Position numbers and translations under genes: made by a program. The notes under the pieces were generated by a model. That model saw only the letters and a program-made list of their open reading frames with translations. It was not told the DNA's origin and did no database searches. Source: CAVXEH01 sp963805645 (GTDB lineage Bacteria > Chloroflexota > Limnocylindria > QHBO01). Taken from it: a DNA stretch of 64,000 nt. The stretch lies in contig CAWDVA010000008.1 of NCBI GenBank assembly GCA_963805645.1, positions 62,001 to 126,000 on the forward strand, given 5' to 3'. How positions within the stretch are numbered: position 1 is the first letter of the stretch; every line of letters starts with the position of its first letter. Positions 16,614 to 27,214 of this stretch are shown here, in pieces.

Positions 16614-17108
16614 CTAGATCGGCTGCATCAGCATCAGCCACAGGATGACCAGGATCCCGCCGCCCCCGATGGCAAGCAGGATCCATGGCCTTGGGCTGAC
16701 CAGCAGCGCCTCGAGCTCGCCGGCGGTGGCCGGCGGCGGCGGCGGCGCATCCCTGGGGTCGGAGTAGGCCTTCATCCCCACCGCGTGGCGTACCTTCGCG
16801 TAGTACCCCGAGCCCATCGGGTACATGGCGCCCAGGATCACCAGCAGGAGCGCGAGTGAGATCCAGATCCACCAGCGGTCCCAGTGACCGCCGTTGAACC
16901 CTGCGGCGATCCCGCTGGCCAGCAGGAGCAGGAGCCCCAGGTAGGCGATCCCGAGACTGGCGCTGGAGAGCTCCAGCAGGGCGCCGATGCGGTCCGGCTC
17001 ACGCTCCCCCCGAAGGCGGAAGGCGACCATCGCGGAGGCGCCATGGCCCATCACGAAGGTCATGAGACCGGCGATGTGGACGAACATCAGCCAGGGATAG
17101 ACGTTCAC
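16614..17108 (-). CDS. Predicted integral membrane protein, DUF2269-like
   Basis: 164 aa, starting at a GTG (17108) with GGGAGG 8 nt upstream. It has four TM helices: PWLMFVHIAGLMTFVMGHG at the N-terminus, LGIAYLGLLLLLASGIAAG near 50, WIWISLALLLVILGAMYP near 80, and ILLAIGGGGILVILWLMLM at the C-terminus, with a proline-rich loop before the last. The first helix carries a histidine pair (VHIAG, MGHG) that could bind a cofactor. It resembles the DUF2269 and related small membrane families; the function is unknown. It sits 89 bp beyond the nickel transporter stop. Confidence 0.7.
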   Translation of the reverse strand: MNVYPWLMFVHIAGLMTFVMGHGASAMVAFRLRGEREPDRIGALLELSSASLGIAYLGLLLLLASGIAAGFNGGHWDRWWIWISLALLLVILGAMYPMGSGYYAKVRHAVGMKAYSDPRDAPPPPPATAGELEALLVSPRPWILLAIGGGGILVILWLMLMQPI

Positions 17109-17197
17109 GCGAAACCCTCCCGGTGCGATCGAGCTGCGCGCGCTCGCGGCGGGCCAATCCTAGCCGACAGGCAGACCCCGCAGTCGGCCCGCGCGGG

Positions 17198-18229
17198 TCA
17201 GAGCCGGACGGCCCCCAGGATGTGGCTCAGGTCGGGGAGGATGCCCTCTGCCTGCACGAGGAAGAGCGCGCCGACCACGATGCTGAAGACGCCGGCCACG
17301 ATCCCCACGCCAACGTAGATCCGCTGCCGCATCTGGCTGGCCACGAACCCGGTGGCGGTGATGATCACGATGGCCGTGTTGCTGATGAGCAGGCCAACGA
17401 TGAAGGCGAACATCATGGGGATGCCGAGCCCCAGGCCGGCCGCGCCGCCGATGGCACCGATGAACAGGACCTGGGTGCCGGTCTCGGCACCGATGCCGTG
17501 GATCATCCCCACCCCGAAGGCCGTCCGTGCGCCGTAGGAGGCCATCTCGATGGGCTCCACGTGCGCGTGCCCGTGAAGGCGTGCCATCAGCCAGCGCCAG
17601 GCGTAGCGCGCCCAGGCGAAGACGAGCATCCAGCGGCTGCGCAGGTGGAACTCCGTGCCATGGCGCATGTACTGGTACAACGAGTAGAAGACCCACGCCC
17701 CCAGGACCAGGAGCGTGATCCCCACCACCCGGCCCATGATCGGATCCACCCAGTCGGGGAGCACCGCGCCGAAGGCGAGTGCGGCCATCCCCAGCACGGC
17801 CACCACGGCGGCATGGCCCAGGGCGTAGAGGGTTCCCAGCAGCATGGCATGCCGCTGCTCGCGGGCGAGGCTCGGCTTCGGGTCCGCGACGGCCGCGGAT
17901 GGCGACCCGGCGGTGGGTGCTGACAGCGCCCGCTCGTGGGCGGCGAGCTCGGATGGTCCGCCGTGCATGTGCATGTGCCCGGACTGGCGCAGGTGCGCGA
18001 GCTCGTGATGCTGCTCGCCGTGCTCGGCCGCAGCGGTGGTGCTGGTGATGTCGGTGATGGCGGCGATATGGTCCCAGTCGATCCCGTGGCGGACGCCGAG
18101 CACGAGGGCGGTGCCCAACAGCTCGACGGCCACCGCCTGCGCGTGGATGACGCCATGGGCGCCTGTCAGCGGCGCGAGGACAGCGAGCAGCGCGGGAAGG
18201 ACGAAGGGGATAGCGGGCATCGGGCCCAT
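17198..18229 (-). CDS. High-affinity nickel/cobalt transporter, NiCoT family
   Basis: 343 aa. Eight or so TM helices carry the family signature VRHGIDWDHIAAITD near residue 48 (HX4DH in TM2), LGTLYALGHAAVVAVLG near 135 and GMIHGIGAETGTQ near 245. A His-rich cytoplasmic loop (90-130, with HGEQHHELAHL and HMHMHGG) probably gathers metal. The start at 18229 (MGPMPAIP) is preceded by an AGGGCG; an internal ATG at 18220 is possible. It is divergent from a Fur-family regulator with a TTGCAA repeat between them. It would supply nickel to the [NiFe] hydrogenase encoded 28 kb away; that link is inference. Confidence 0.9.
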   Translation of the reverse strand: MGPMPAIPFVLPALLAVLAPLTGAHGVIHAQAVAVELLGTALVLGVRHGIDWDHIAAITDITSTTAAAEHGEQHHELAHLRQSGHMHMHGGPSELAAHERALSAPTAGSPSAAVADPKPSLAREQRHAMLLGTLYALGHAAVVAVLGMAALAFGAVLPDWVDPIMGRVVGITLLVLGAWVFYSLYQYMRHGTEFHLRSRWMLVFAWARYAWRWLMARLHGHAHVEPIEMASYGARTAFGVGMIHGIGAETGTQVLFIGAIGGAAGLGLGIPMMFAFIVGLLISNTAIVIITATGFVASQMRQRIYVGVGIVAGVFSIVVGALFLVQAEGILPDLSHILGAVRL

Positions 18230-18250
18230 GCTAGCCGCGCCCTGACCTTG

Positions 18251-18288
18251 TTGCAACACATTGCAGTAATGGCGGCCGTCCCTATACT
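18251..18288. promoter_or_regulatory. Fur/Nur-type operator and promoter
   Basis: TTGCAA (18251-18256), four bases, then TTGCAG (18261-18266), resembles the TGCaa-spacer-TTGCAA box described for the nickel regulator Nur. TTGCAG also serves as a -35, with TATACT (18283-18288) 16 bp downstream. Transcription start is predicted at about 18295, two bases before the ATG, so the mRNA is essentially leaderless. A repressor here could silence both the regulator and the nickel transporter. Confidence 0.6.
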
Positions 18289-18296
18289 GACGGCTG

Positions 18297-18743
18297 ATGA
18301 GCAGCGTGGCCGGCCCGAGCCCCTGGGACTCCGTGCGCGAGCGCGCCCACGCGCGCGGCATGCGATGGACGCCGCAGCGCCGCGTGGTGGTGGAGGCGCT
18401 GGCGGGGGTCCGGGGCCATGTCACCGGCGCCGAGCTGGTCGAGCGCTGCCGGGCGGTCGACGCGGGGACCACGCCGTCAACGGTGTACCGGACCCTGGAC
18501 GCCCTCGAGGAGCTGGGGCTCGTCCGTCACCTGCATGGCGTCGATGGCCGCGAGGAGTACCACGTGGCCGGCGAGCCCGAGCATGGCCACCTCTACTGCG
18601 AGCACTGCGGTCGCACCTGGGAGATCACGGCCATCGAGGCGCACGTGATCACCGGCGCCCTCCGCGAGAGGAAGGGGTTTGAGGCCGATCTCACCCACAT
18701 GACCATCGTGGGGCGGTGCGCGGACTGCGCAGCCGGCGAGTGA
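18297..18743 (+). CDS. Fur-family metalloregulator (probably nickel-responsive)
   Basis: 148 aa. The winged helix occupies 1-90 (RGMRWTPQRRVVVEALAG, TPSTVYRTLDALEELGLV). The dimerisation domain has metal ligands HLHGVDGREEYHV, HGHLYCEHCGRTWE and a C-terminal CADC, so both a structural Cys4-type zinc site and a regulatory His site appear present. Divergence from a NiCoT permease and the TTGCAA repeat argue for a Nur-like role over Fe or Zn sensing, but sequence alone cannot prove the metal. A 13-bp-stem hairpin follows the stop. Confidence 0.85.
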   Translation: MSSVAGPSPWDSVRERAHARGMRWTPQRRVVVEALAGVRGHVTGAELVERCRAVDAGTTPSTVYRTLDALEELGLVRHLHGVDGREEYHVAGEPEHGHLYCEHCGRTWEITAIEAHVITGALRERKGFEADLTHMTIVGRCADCAAGE

Positions 18744-18752
18744 GCGGACAGG

Positions 18753-18782
18753 GCTCGGGCGCGCCTGCCGGCGCGCCCGAGC
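18753..18782. terminator. Strong bidirectional hairpin terminator
   Basis: A perfect 13-bp stem with a TGCC loop (18753-18765 with 18770-18782) lies between the convergent Fur-type and nuclease genes. No T-tract follows. Confidence 0.7.
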
Positions 18783-18803
18783 GGTCGCCATCGGCCTAGC
18801 GGC

Positions 18804-22037
<3,234 letters not shown>

Positions 22038-22347
22038 GGGCGGGCGCTCCCTCCTGCGAAATGGAAACGAGCAGCCAGTCACGGCCGCTCGGGTCCGGGT
22101 ACCTTAGCGCTGTCGAGTGCCCCGGCGCAGGCCATATCGGCCCGGCATGAGGCCGGTATCGGTGCATATTGGCACCACCGTCAGCCCGACGCCGTCAGCC
22201 CGAGACGCTCCGAGATAGGCCCGGAGCGCCGGGCGTACACGCCGCCCGCGTGCGTGGTCGCGGGAGGGAGTGTTCGCGTGACGCGGCACGCGTCGGGCGT
22301 GTGATACCCGGCGGGAACCGGGGCTCGCGCGCGGCGGCACGCGCCGG

Positions 22348-22389
22348 GCGTGTTTCCGGCTGCAGCTCGCGTGTTTCCGGCTGCAGCTC
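22348..22389. repeat. Perfect 21-bp tandem duplication
   Basis: The unit (begins GCGTGTTTCCGG, ends CTGCAGCTC) occurs twice back to back, 22348-22368 and 22369-22389. Twenty-one bp is two helical turns, so two bound proteins would face the same side. It lies in the upstream region of the nuclease gene. Confidence 0.8.
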
Positions 22390-22410
22390 TCTGGCGGTAC
22401 CTCTCCGGCT

Positions 22411-22435
22411 GCGGCGGACGATGTCCTGTCGCCGC
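22411..22435 (-). terminator. Weak hairpin after the LTD/FIMAH gene
   Basis: GCGGCG (22411-22416) pairs with CGCCGC (22430-22435) around a 13-nt loop, 5 bp beyond the stop at 22440. There is no T-tract. Confidence 0.35.
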
Positions 22436-22439
22436 CCGG

Positions 22440-23627
22440 TCAGAGGGAGGACGCGACGGCTGCTGCGCGCTGGGCGAGGAGGGAAGCGGCGACGGCAGAC
22501 ACCCAGCGTGGCGACAGGCCGTTCACCTGGTTGACGAATGCCCGCAGCTGGGCAGCGGCATCGGCGGTCCGTCCGGCGGCCACCGCCGCCTCGATCCGGT
22601 CCAGCCGCTGCTGCAGCAGCGGCGCCTTCGCCGGCGCCACGTCGCCCGCATCGGCCATGGAGCCCACCAGCGAGTGCAGGCTGTCGATGGTTGGCGGAGA
22701 GACGGTTACCGTGACGTCGCACGTCCCGCTCTGAGGCGAAGCGTCATCGTTGACGGCTTCCACGGTGACGGTGTACGACCCGACGGGCGTTGACGGCGAG
22801 ACGGACAGCGTTCCGGTCGCTGTGCCGCCCGCGGCGCTCGCCGCGGTCACCGCCACGACCGAGATGGTGCCTGGATCCCCCGGCGTCACCGAGGTGACGG
22901 CCAGCGATGTGACCGATCCGTCCGGATCCGTCGCCGAGACATCTGCCGTGCCGGGGATTCCCTGCGTCGTCTCGACGGACGAGGGGCAGCTCACGGCCAC
23001 CGGCTGGTTCACGCTCGTCCCCACCCAGCCAAGCCCGGCGAAGGTGTCCACGGGGAAGCCGTCCCATTCCGCGGTGGGGTCGAAGGCATCCATGGCATTC
23101 GTGTCACCGCTCGTAACGGTGAGTTTCCGCCGCAGCGTGTGATCCTGCGTGGTGATGTCGCCTGCCCCCCAGTATCCGGACGCGGGGCGGTTCGCGGCCC
23201 CGACCTGGCCGATGACGTCAATGGCGGTGCCGCTGTGGACCAGCATGACGACGTCATCCCCGTTGAACCAGGTCGTGTCGGCGGTCAGCTGTGCCTTCGC
23301 GAGCAGGCTCGCGGTCGCGTTGGCGTTGGCGACCACGTAGGTGCCACCCGGCGCGATGGTCGCCCCCGGCGTGAATCCGATGAACGAGGAGCCGGAGCCA
23401 CCGTCCAGGTAGAACTCGAGCGCGTACCCCGACAGGCCGATCAGGTTCGACGTGGGGTTGTAGATCTCGAGCGCCTGGTTGTTCCCGGAGCCCTCGACGT
23501 ACTCACTGATGAGCAGGTCGCTGGCCTGGGCATGGAGCAGTCCCGCCGGCACGAAGAGCACTCCCACGAAGGTCGCCACAGCGGTCACGCCGGTCAGCAG
23601 CCCACGCAGAGAATCGGTTCGCGCCAT
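22440..23627 (-). CDS. Secreted LTD-FIMAH protein, nuclease-less paralogue
   Basis: 395 aa. A signal peptide (1-34) leads to a lamin-tail domain (36-165: LISEYVEGSGNNQALEIYNP, FNGDDVVMLVHSGTAIDVIG), an Ig-like region (185-290) and a C-terminal FIMAH-like helical domain (300-385: LHSLVGSMADAG, RLDRIEAAVAAGR, FVNQVNGLSPRWVS). It matches the two ends of the downstream nuclease closely but lacks the OB-fold and catalytic parts. It may be an accessory that binds the same surface or substrate, or a product of internal deletion after tandem duplication. The start at 23627 has GGAG 9 nt upstream. A hairpin and a 400-bp gap separate it from the nuclease. Confidence 0.85.
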   Translation of the reverse strand: MARTDSLRGLLTGVTAVATFVGVLFVPAGLLHAQASDLLISEYVEGSGNNQALEIYNPTSNLIGLSGYALEFYLDGGSGSSFIGFTPGATIAPGGTYVVANANATASLLAKAQLTADTTWFNGDDVVMLVHSGTAIDVIGQVGAANRPASGYWGAGDITTQDHTLRRKLTVTSGDTNAMDAFDPTAEWDGFPVDTFAGLGWVGTSVNQPVAVSCPSSVETTQGIPGTADVSATDPDGSVTSLAVTSVTPGDPGTISVVAVTAASAAGGTATGTLSVSPSTPVGSYTVTVEAVNDDASPQSGTCDVTVTVSPPTIDSLHSLVGSMADAGDVAPAKAPLLQQRLDRIEAAVAAGRTADAAAQLRAFVNQVNGLSPRWVSAVAASLLAQRAAAVASSL

Positions 23628-23796
23628 CGGTCCGTGCTCCGTTGTTCCGCCGGATGCCGAACGGCTCAGTTGCCCAGGCTCCGGGTTGTAGGAGTGACGC
23701 TACCCGCCCGCTGGCGGTTTGTGGATGGGAAGCAGGTCCCGAATGGTTGCCCGCACGCACCTAACCAATGCGGCAGGTGGCGGGTACCTCCGGCGG

Positions 23797-24630
23797 TCAG
23801 CGCACGTCGAGGGTCGCGTTGGCGCGGGCGCTGCGCTCGAAGAAGCTGAAGAGGCCAAAGCCCGCCGCCGCATACGCCAGGCCGATGAGCGCCTCGGTGG
23901 CGATGAGGCCGCCCACCTGGCCAAGGCCCGCGCCATCGGCCGCCTGGCGCACGGCCTCGAGGCCGTGGGTGAACGGCAGCAGGTTGCTGATCACCTGGAG
24001 CCAGCCCGGCAGGTCCGCCACCGGGACGTTCACGCCGCAGAAGAGCAGGATCGACATCATGATCAGGTTGGCCCCGAAGAGGCCGTCCCGCAGCCTGAGG
24101 CTGATGGCACCCTGCAGCGAGCCGATGGCGGTGCACGAGAAGACGGTCGTGAGCAGCGCGAGCGCGACGACCCCGATCGTCGCCAGGTCCAGGCGCACGC
24201 CCAGGAAGATGACCCCCACCGCCATGGCATAGACCGAGACGAACAGGCCGTTGGCGATGAACGGGAGGAACCGACCGGCGAACAGCGCGCCCCGGTTGGC
24301 GGGCGTGGCCAGCAGGGCGGGAAGCGTGCCGAACCAGCGCTCGTTGGCAATGGCCATGGTCATCCCGAAGACGCCGGCCAGGGCGCTCACCTGGACCGCG
24401 TTGCCGATGGCGAAGTACGCCGGCGAGCGCCCGGAGGCGTATGAGCCCAGCGAGGCGAAGAAGAAGAGCTGGAAGGTCGGCCCGCCGATGAGGGTGGGGA
24501 TGTAGATGGAGGGGCGTGCCCAGTTGAAGAGCATCCCGTAGCTCATGCGCCCGCCGTACCAGAAGAGGCGCCAGGCGGTCCGCGGCCCGGAGCTGGTGTG
24601 GACGGGGGCCGAGAGCGCGGCGGCGGTCAT
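23797..24630 (-). CDS. ABC-2 exporter permease
   Basis: 277 aa with six TM helices in the ABC-2 pattern. An amphipathic N-terminal segment carries RMSYGMLFNWARPSIYIPT, and VPVADLPGWLQVISNLLPFTHGLEAVRQ near residue 215 is the typical family motif before the last helix. The ATG at 24630 overlaps the stop of the other permease (ATGA). With that permease and the ATPase it forms a three-gene exporter made of two unlike permeases and one ATPase. The substrate is unknown; drugs, lipids and polyketides are all seen for this group. Confidence 0.88.
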   Translation of the reverse strand: MTAAALSAPVHTSSGPRTAWRLFWYGGRMSYGMLFNWARPSIYIPTLIGGPTFQLFFFASLGSYASGRSPAYFAIGNAVQVSALAGVFGMTMAIANERWFGTLPALLATPANRGALFAGRFLPFIANGLFVSVYAMAVGVIFLGVRLDLATIGVVALALLTTVFSCTAIGSLQGAISLRLRDGLFGANLIMMSILLFCGVNVPVADLPGWLQVISNLLPFTHGLEAVRQAADGAGLGQVGGLIATEALIGLAYAAAGFGLFSFFERSARANATLDVR

Positions 24631-25418
24631 CGGAGCGCCAGGGTGGCGTCGCGTCGCGCCTTGTCGAGCACCACGCGCAGCATGACGCGGGCGGCCACGT
24701 AGTACACCACGGCCAGGACCAGGCACATCCCGATTGACAGCCACGGCGGCGACGAGCCGATGGCGGCCCCGCGGATGGCGTCCATGCCCCACTTGGGTGC
24801 CAGCAGCCAGCCGATGGCCTGGACCCACAGCGGCAGGGTCGTCACCGGGACCAGCAGCCCCGCGACGAGCCAGATCGGGTACTCGAGCAGGTTGCCCAGC
24901 GCGTTCGCGTGGCGGTACAGGACGAAGCTGGTCGCGATGAGCATGCCCAGCGAGCCCAGGGCCAGCACGGCCGCGGCGATGGAGATGGGCAGGACGAGCG
25001 GGAACGTCGCCGCGATGGGCATGCCGAAGAGAAGCGCGCCCCAGGCAAGGGTGGCCACGATGCCGTAGAAGCCCAGCACCACGGCCCCGAAGGTCTGCCC
25101 GGCGAGGATGTGGTCGTAGCGGCTCGGCGCGGTCACCAGGAGCTCCAGGGTTCCCTCCCAGCGCTGCCAGGCGATGGCCCCGCCGCAGCCGAAGAGGGTG
25201 GTGCTCCAGACGCCCATCATGCCCGAGCCCAGCGCCACGTACAGCAGCGTCTGGCCCGCCGTCTCGCCGCCCGCGTGGAACAGCAGGAAGCCCAGCGTGG
25301 CGAAGATCAGCGGGGTGATGAACGTGGTCAGGATGAAGAACTCGCTGGCCAGGAGCATCCGCACGTTGAACCAGGTGACGAACCAGACGAGGCGCAGGCT
25401 GCGCGGCAGCGTGCTCAT
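24627..25418 (-). CDS. ABC-2 exporter permease
   Basis: 263 aa, six TM helices. It has FLLFHAGGETAGQTLLYVALG near residue 44, AWQRWEGTLELLVTAPSRY near 85 (the coupling-helix region of ABC-2 proteins) and LPLWVQAIGWLLAPKWGMDAIR near 195. It is ATGA-coupled to the ATPase upstream (25415-25418) and to the second permease downstream. It would heterodimerise with that permease under the shared ATPase. The substrate is unknown. Confidence 0.88.
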   Translation of the reverse strand: MSTLPRSLRLVWFVTWFNVRMLLASEFFILTTFITPLIFATLGFLLFHAGGETAGQTLLYVALGSGMMGVWSTTLFGCGGAIAWQRWEGTLELLVTAPSRYDHILAGQTFGAVVLGFYGIVATLAWGALLFGMPIAATFPLVLPISIAAAVLALGSLGMLIATSFVLYRHANALGNLLEYPIWLVAGLLVPVTTLPLWVQAIGWLLAPKWGMDAIRGAAIGSSPPWLSIGMCLVLAVVYYVAARVMLRVVLDKARRDATLALR

Positions 25419-26494
25419 GATGCCGTCTCCAGGGCGGCGCGGGCGGCCGCGCCATCGGTCCCGCCGGTGGCTGCGATGAGGTGCACGTAGGCATCCTCCA
25501 GGGTCGGCTCGCGGGCGATGACCTTGCCGACCCGGGTGTCGGTGAGATGGCCCAGCAGGCGCTGGGTGATGCGGGTGCCGTGCTCGGACTGCACCAGGAG
25601 GATCTGGCTCTGGTCGCGCTCCTCGACGTTGACCTCCACGACGTCGGGATCCGCCCGCAGCTGGTCCACGGTCTCCGGTGCGACCCCGAACGTTTCGATC
25701 TCGATGATCGTGCGGTTGGCCACGGCTGCCTTCAGGTCGTTGCCGGTCCCCTGCGCGACGATCTTTCCGTCGTTGATGACCGCGATCCGGTCACAGAGCG
25801 CATCGGCCTCGAACATGTAGTGCGTGGTGAGCAGGACCGTCTTGCCGGCGTCGACCAGCGTCTTCACCGTCTGCCGCAGCTCGCGCGCGCCCACCGGGTC
25901 GAGCCCGATGGAGGGCTCGTCCAGGAAGACCACCTCGGGATCGTGAAGCAGGCCCCGGGCGATGTGCAGGCGCTGCCGCATGCCGCGCGAGTAGCCCTCG
26001 ACCTTCTCACCCTCGCGCCCGGTGAGGCCCACCATCTCGAGCAGTGCCCCGATGCGTCGCTTCTGCTCGGACGGCTCAACCCCGTACAGCTCAGCGAAGT
26101 ACCGCAGGTTGTCCAGCGCGCTGACCCGGTCGTAGAGGCCCCGGTCGCCGCCGAACACGTAGCCGATCCGCCGTCGCACCTCGGTGGTGTCCCGGATGAC
26201 GTCGAAGCCCATGACCCGGGCGCTGCCCGCGGTGGGAAGCAGGAGGGTGATGAGCATCTTGATGGTCGTGGTCTTGCCCGCCCCGTTGGGGCCCAGCAGG
26301 CCGAACAGCTCGCCGGGACGCACGGCGAAGCTGACGCCACGAACCGCCTCGACCTTGATTCGCCGGCGCCGGACGACCCCGAGGTGCGTGTCGTAGGTTC
26401 GCACCAGGTCGAGCGCCTCGATGGCCGGTGTGTCGCGGGTCTCGGTCGCGGGCGGCCCGGCGGCGTGTACGCCGGTGGGCGGGGGAAGGGTCAT
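25415..26494 (-). CDS. ABC exporter ATPase
   Basis: 359 aa. Walker A GPNGAGKTTTIKML near residue 70, Q-loop region YVFGGDRGLYDRVSALDNL near 110, signature YSRGMRQRLHIARGLL near 160, Walker B VVFLDEPSIGLDP near 182, and switch His in LLTTHYMFEAD near 217. The glutamine expected in the Q-loop is replaced by G/D, as in daunorubicin-type exporters. A DUF4162-like C-terminal domain (255-345) ends in REPTLEDAYVHL. The start at 26494 (MTLPPPTG) follows a TAGAAT -10 box closely; the ATG at 26506 lies inside that box and is unlikely. It is the first gene of the operon. Confidence 0.9.
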   Translation of the reverse strand: MTLPPPTGVHAAGPPATETRDTPAIEALDLVRTYDTHLGVVRRRRIKVEAVRGVSFAVRPGELFGLLGPNGAGKTTTIKMLITLLLPTAGSARVMGFDVIRDTTEVRRRIGYVFGGDRGLYDRVSALDNLRYFAELYGVEPSEQKRRIGALLEMVGLTGREGEKVEGYSRGMRQRLHIARGLLHDPEVVFLDEPSIGLDPVGARELRQTVKTLVDAGKTVLLTTHYMFEADALCDRIAVINDGKIVAQGTGNDLKAAVANRTIIEIETFGVAPETVDQLRADPDVVEVNVEERDQSQILLVQSEHGTRITQRLLGHLTDTRVGKVIAREPTLEDAYVHLIAATGGTDGAAARAALETAS

Positions 26495-26504
26495 GGAAGG
26501 CGCC

Positions 26505-26510
26505 ATTCTA
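26505..26510 (-). promoter_or_regulatory. -10 box (TAGAAT) for the ABC exporter operon
   Basis: On the minus strand TAGAAT ends 10 nt before the ATG at 26494. The expected start is near 26498, which leaves about 4 nt of leader. Confidence 0.5.
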
Positions 26511-26641
26511 CCCGGCGCGGTGTCAGGCGCCGTCAGGAATCCAGGCCCGAGCGCCCCTGCGACCGCGTGCGCCTGCCCCTTCGTCCGCCGGCGCCAGCGT
26601 CGTAAGGTGAGGGCGTTTCCGCGACCGTACGAACCGAGCAG

Positions 26642-27148
26642 ATGACCAGCTACCACTTCGTGACCCGCTGGAACGTGGACGCGCCGCCGGACCGCGTCTT
26701 CGATGCGCTGGTCCGTGTCGAGGAATGGCCCGAGTGGTGGCGCGGCGTGCGGCGCGTGGAGCGGGTGCGCGCCGGCGACGAGCGCGGGGTTGGAACCGTG
26801 CACCGCTTCACCTTTCGCAGCCGACTGCCCTACTCGCTGGCGTTCGAGGTGCGGACCACCCGGGTCGAGGCGCCGCTCCTGCTGGCCGGGGACGCGACCG
26901 GCGAGCTGGAGGGGGTTGGGACCTGGACCCTTCGCGACGGCGACGGGCGGACCCACCTCGAGTACGTCTGGGACGTTCGCACCACGCGCTGGTGGATGAA
27001 CGCCCTCGCGCCGCTGGCACGACCGGTCTTCGCCTGGAACCACGACCGCGTGATGGAGTGGGGCCGCTCCGGCCTGGCCCGCCGCCTGGGGGCCGTCGTC
27101 CTTCGGGCTGGTGACGCCTCGCCGGGGGCCGTCCCAGGAATCTGCTAG
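26642..27148 (+). CDS. SRPBCC-family protein (polyketide cyclase/dehydrase-like)
   Basis: 168 aa covering one START-like fold: VTRWNVDAPPDRVFDALVRVEEWPEWWRG at the N-terminus, VGTVHRFTFRSRLPYSLAFEV near 55, a strand GVGTWTLRDGDGRTHLEYVWDV near 95, and a C-terminal long helix HDRVMEWGRSGLARRLG. The fold binds hydrophobic ligands; the ligand here is unknown. It is followed after 66 bp by the LLM-MenA fusion on the same strand, so it may belong to the same unit. Confidence 0.75.
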   Translation: MTSYHFVTRWNVDAPPDRVFDALVRVEEWPEWWRGVRRVERVRAGDERGVGTVHRFTFRSRLPYSLAFEVRTTRVEAPLLLAGDATGELEGVGTWTLRDGDGRTHLEYVWDVRTTRWWMNALAPLARPVFAWNHDRVMEWGRSGLARRLGAVVLRAGDASPGAVPGIC

Positions 27149-27214
27149 TCTTGGGTAGCGCATTTAGGACGACACGGCAGGGGCCTTTCGCTGCCCCGGG
27201 GAGCAGACATCGGC

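Larger units (their letters stand above)
22038..22439. other. 402-bp intergenic region upstream of the nuclease gene
   Basis: No convincing gene. It holds a perfect 21-bp tandem duplication (22348-22389), a partly repeated GGCACGCG-type segment just 5' of it, and a hairpin beyond the stop of the LTD/FIMAH gene (22411-22435). The rest is presumably the nuclease promoter and 5' UTR. Confidence 0.5.

Noticed and set aside
27170..27210. GC-rich inverted repeat before the LLM-MenA gene as a riboswitch or terminator
   Set aside because: Only about five paired bases (GGGGC/GCCCC) with an eight-base loop and no supporting T-tract; too weak to call.
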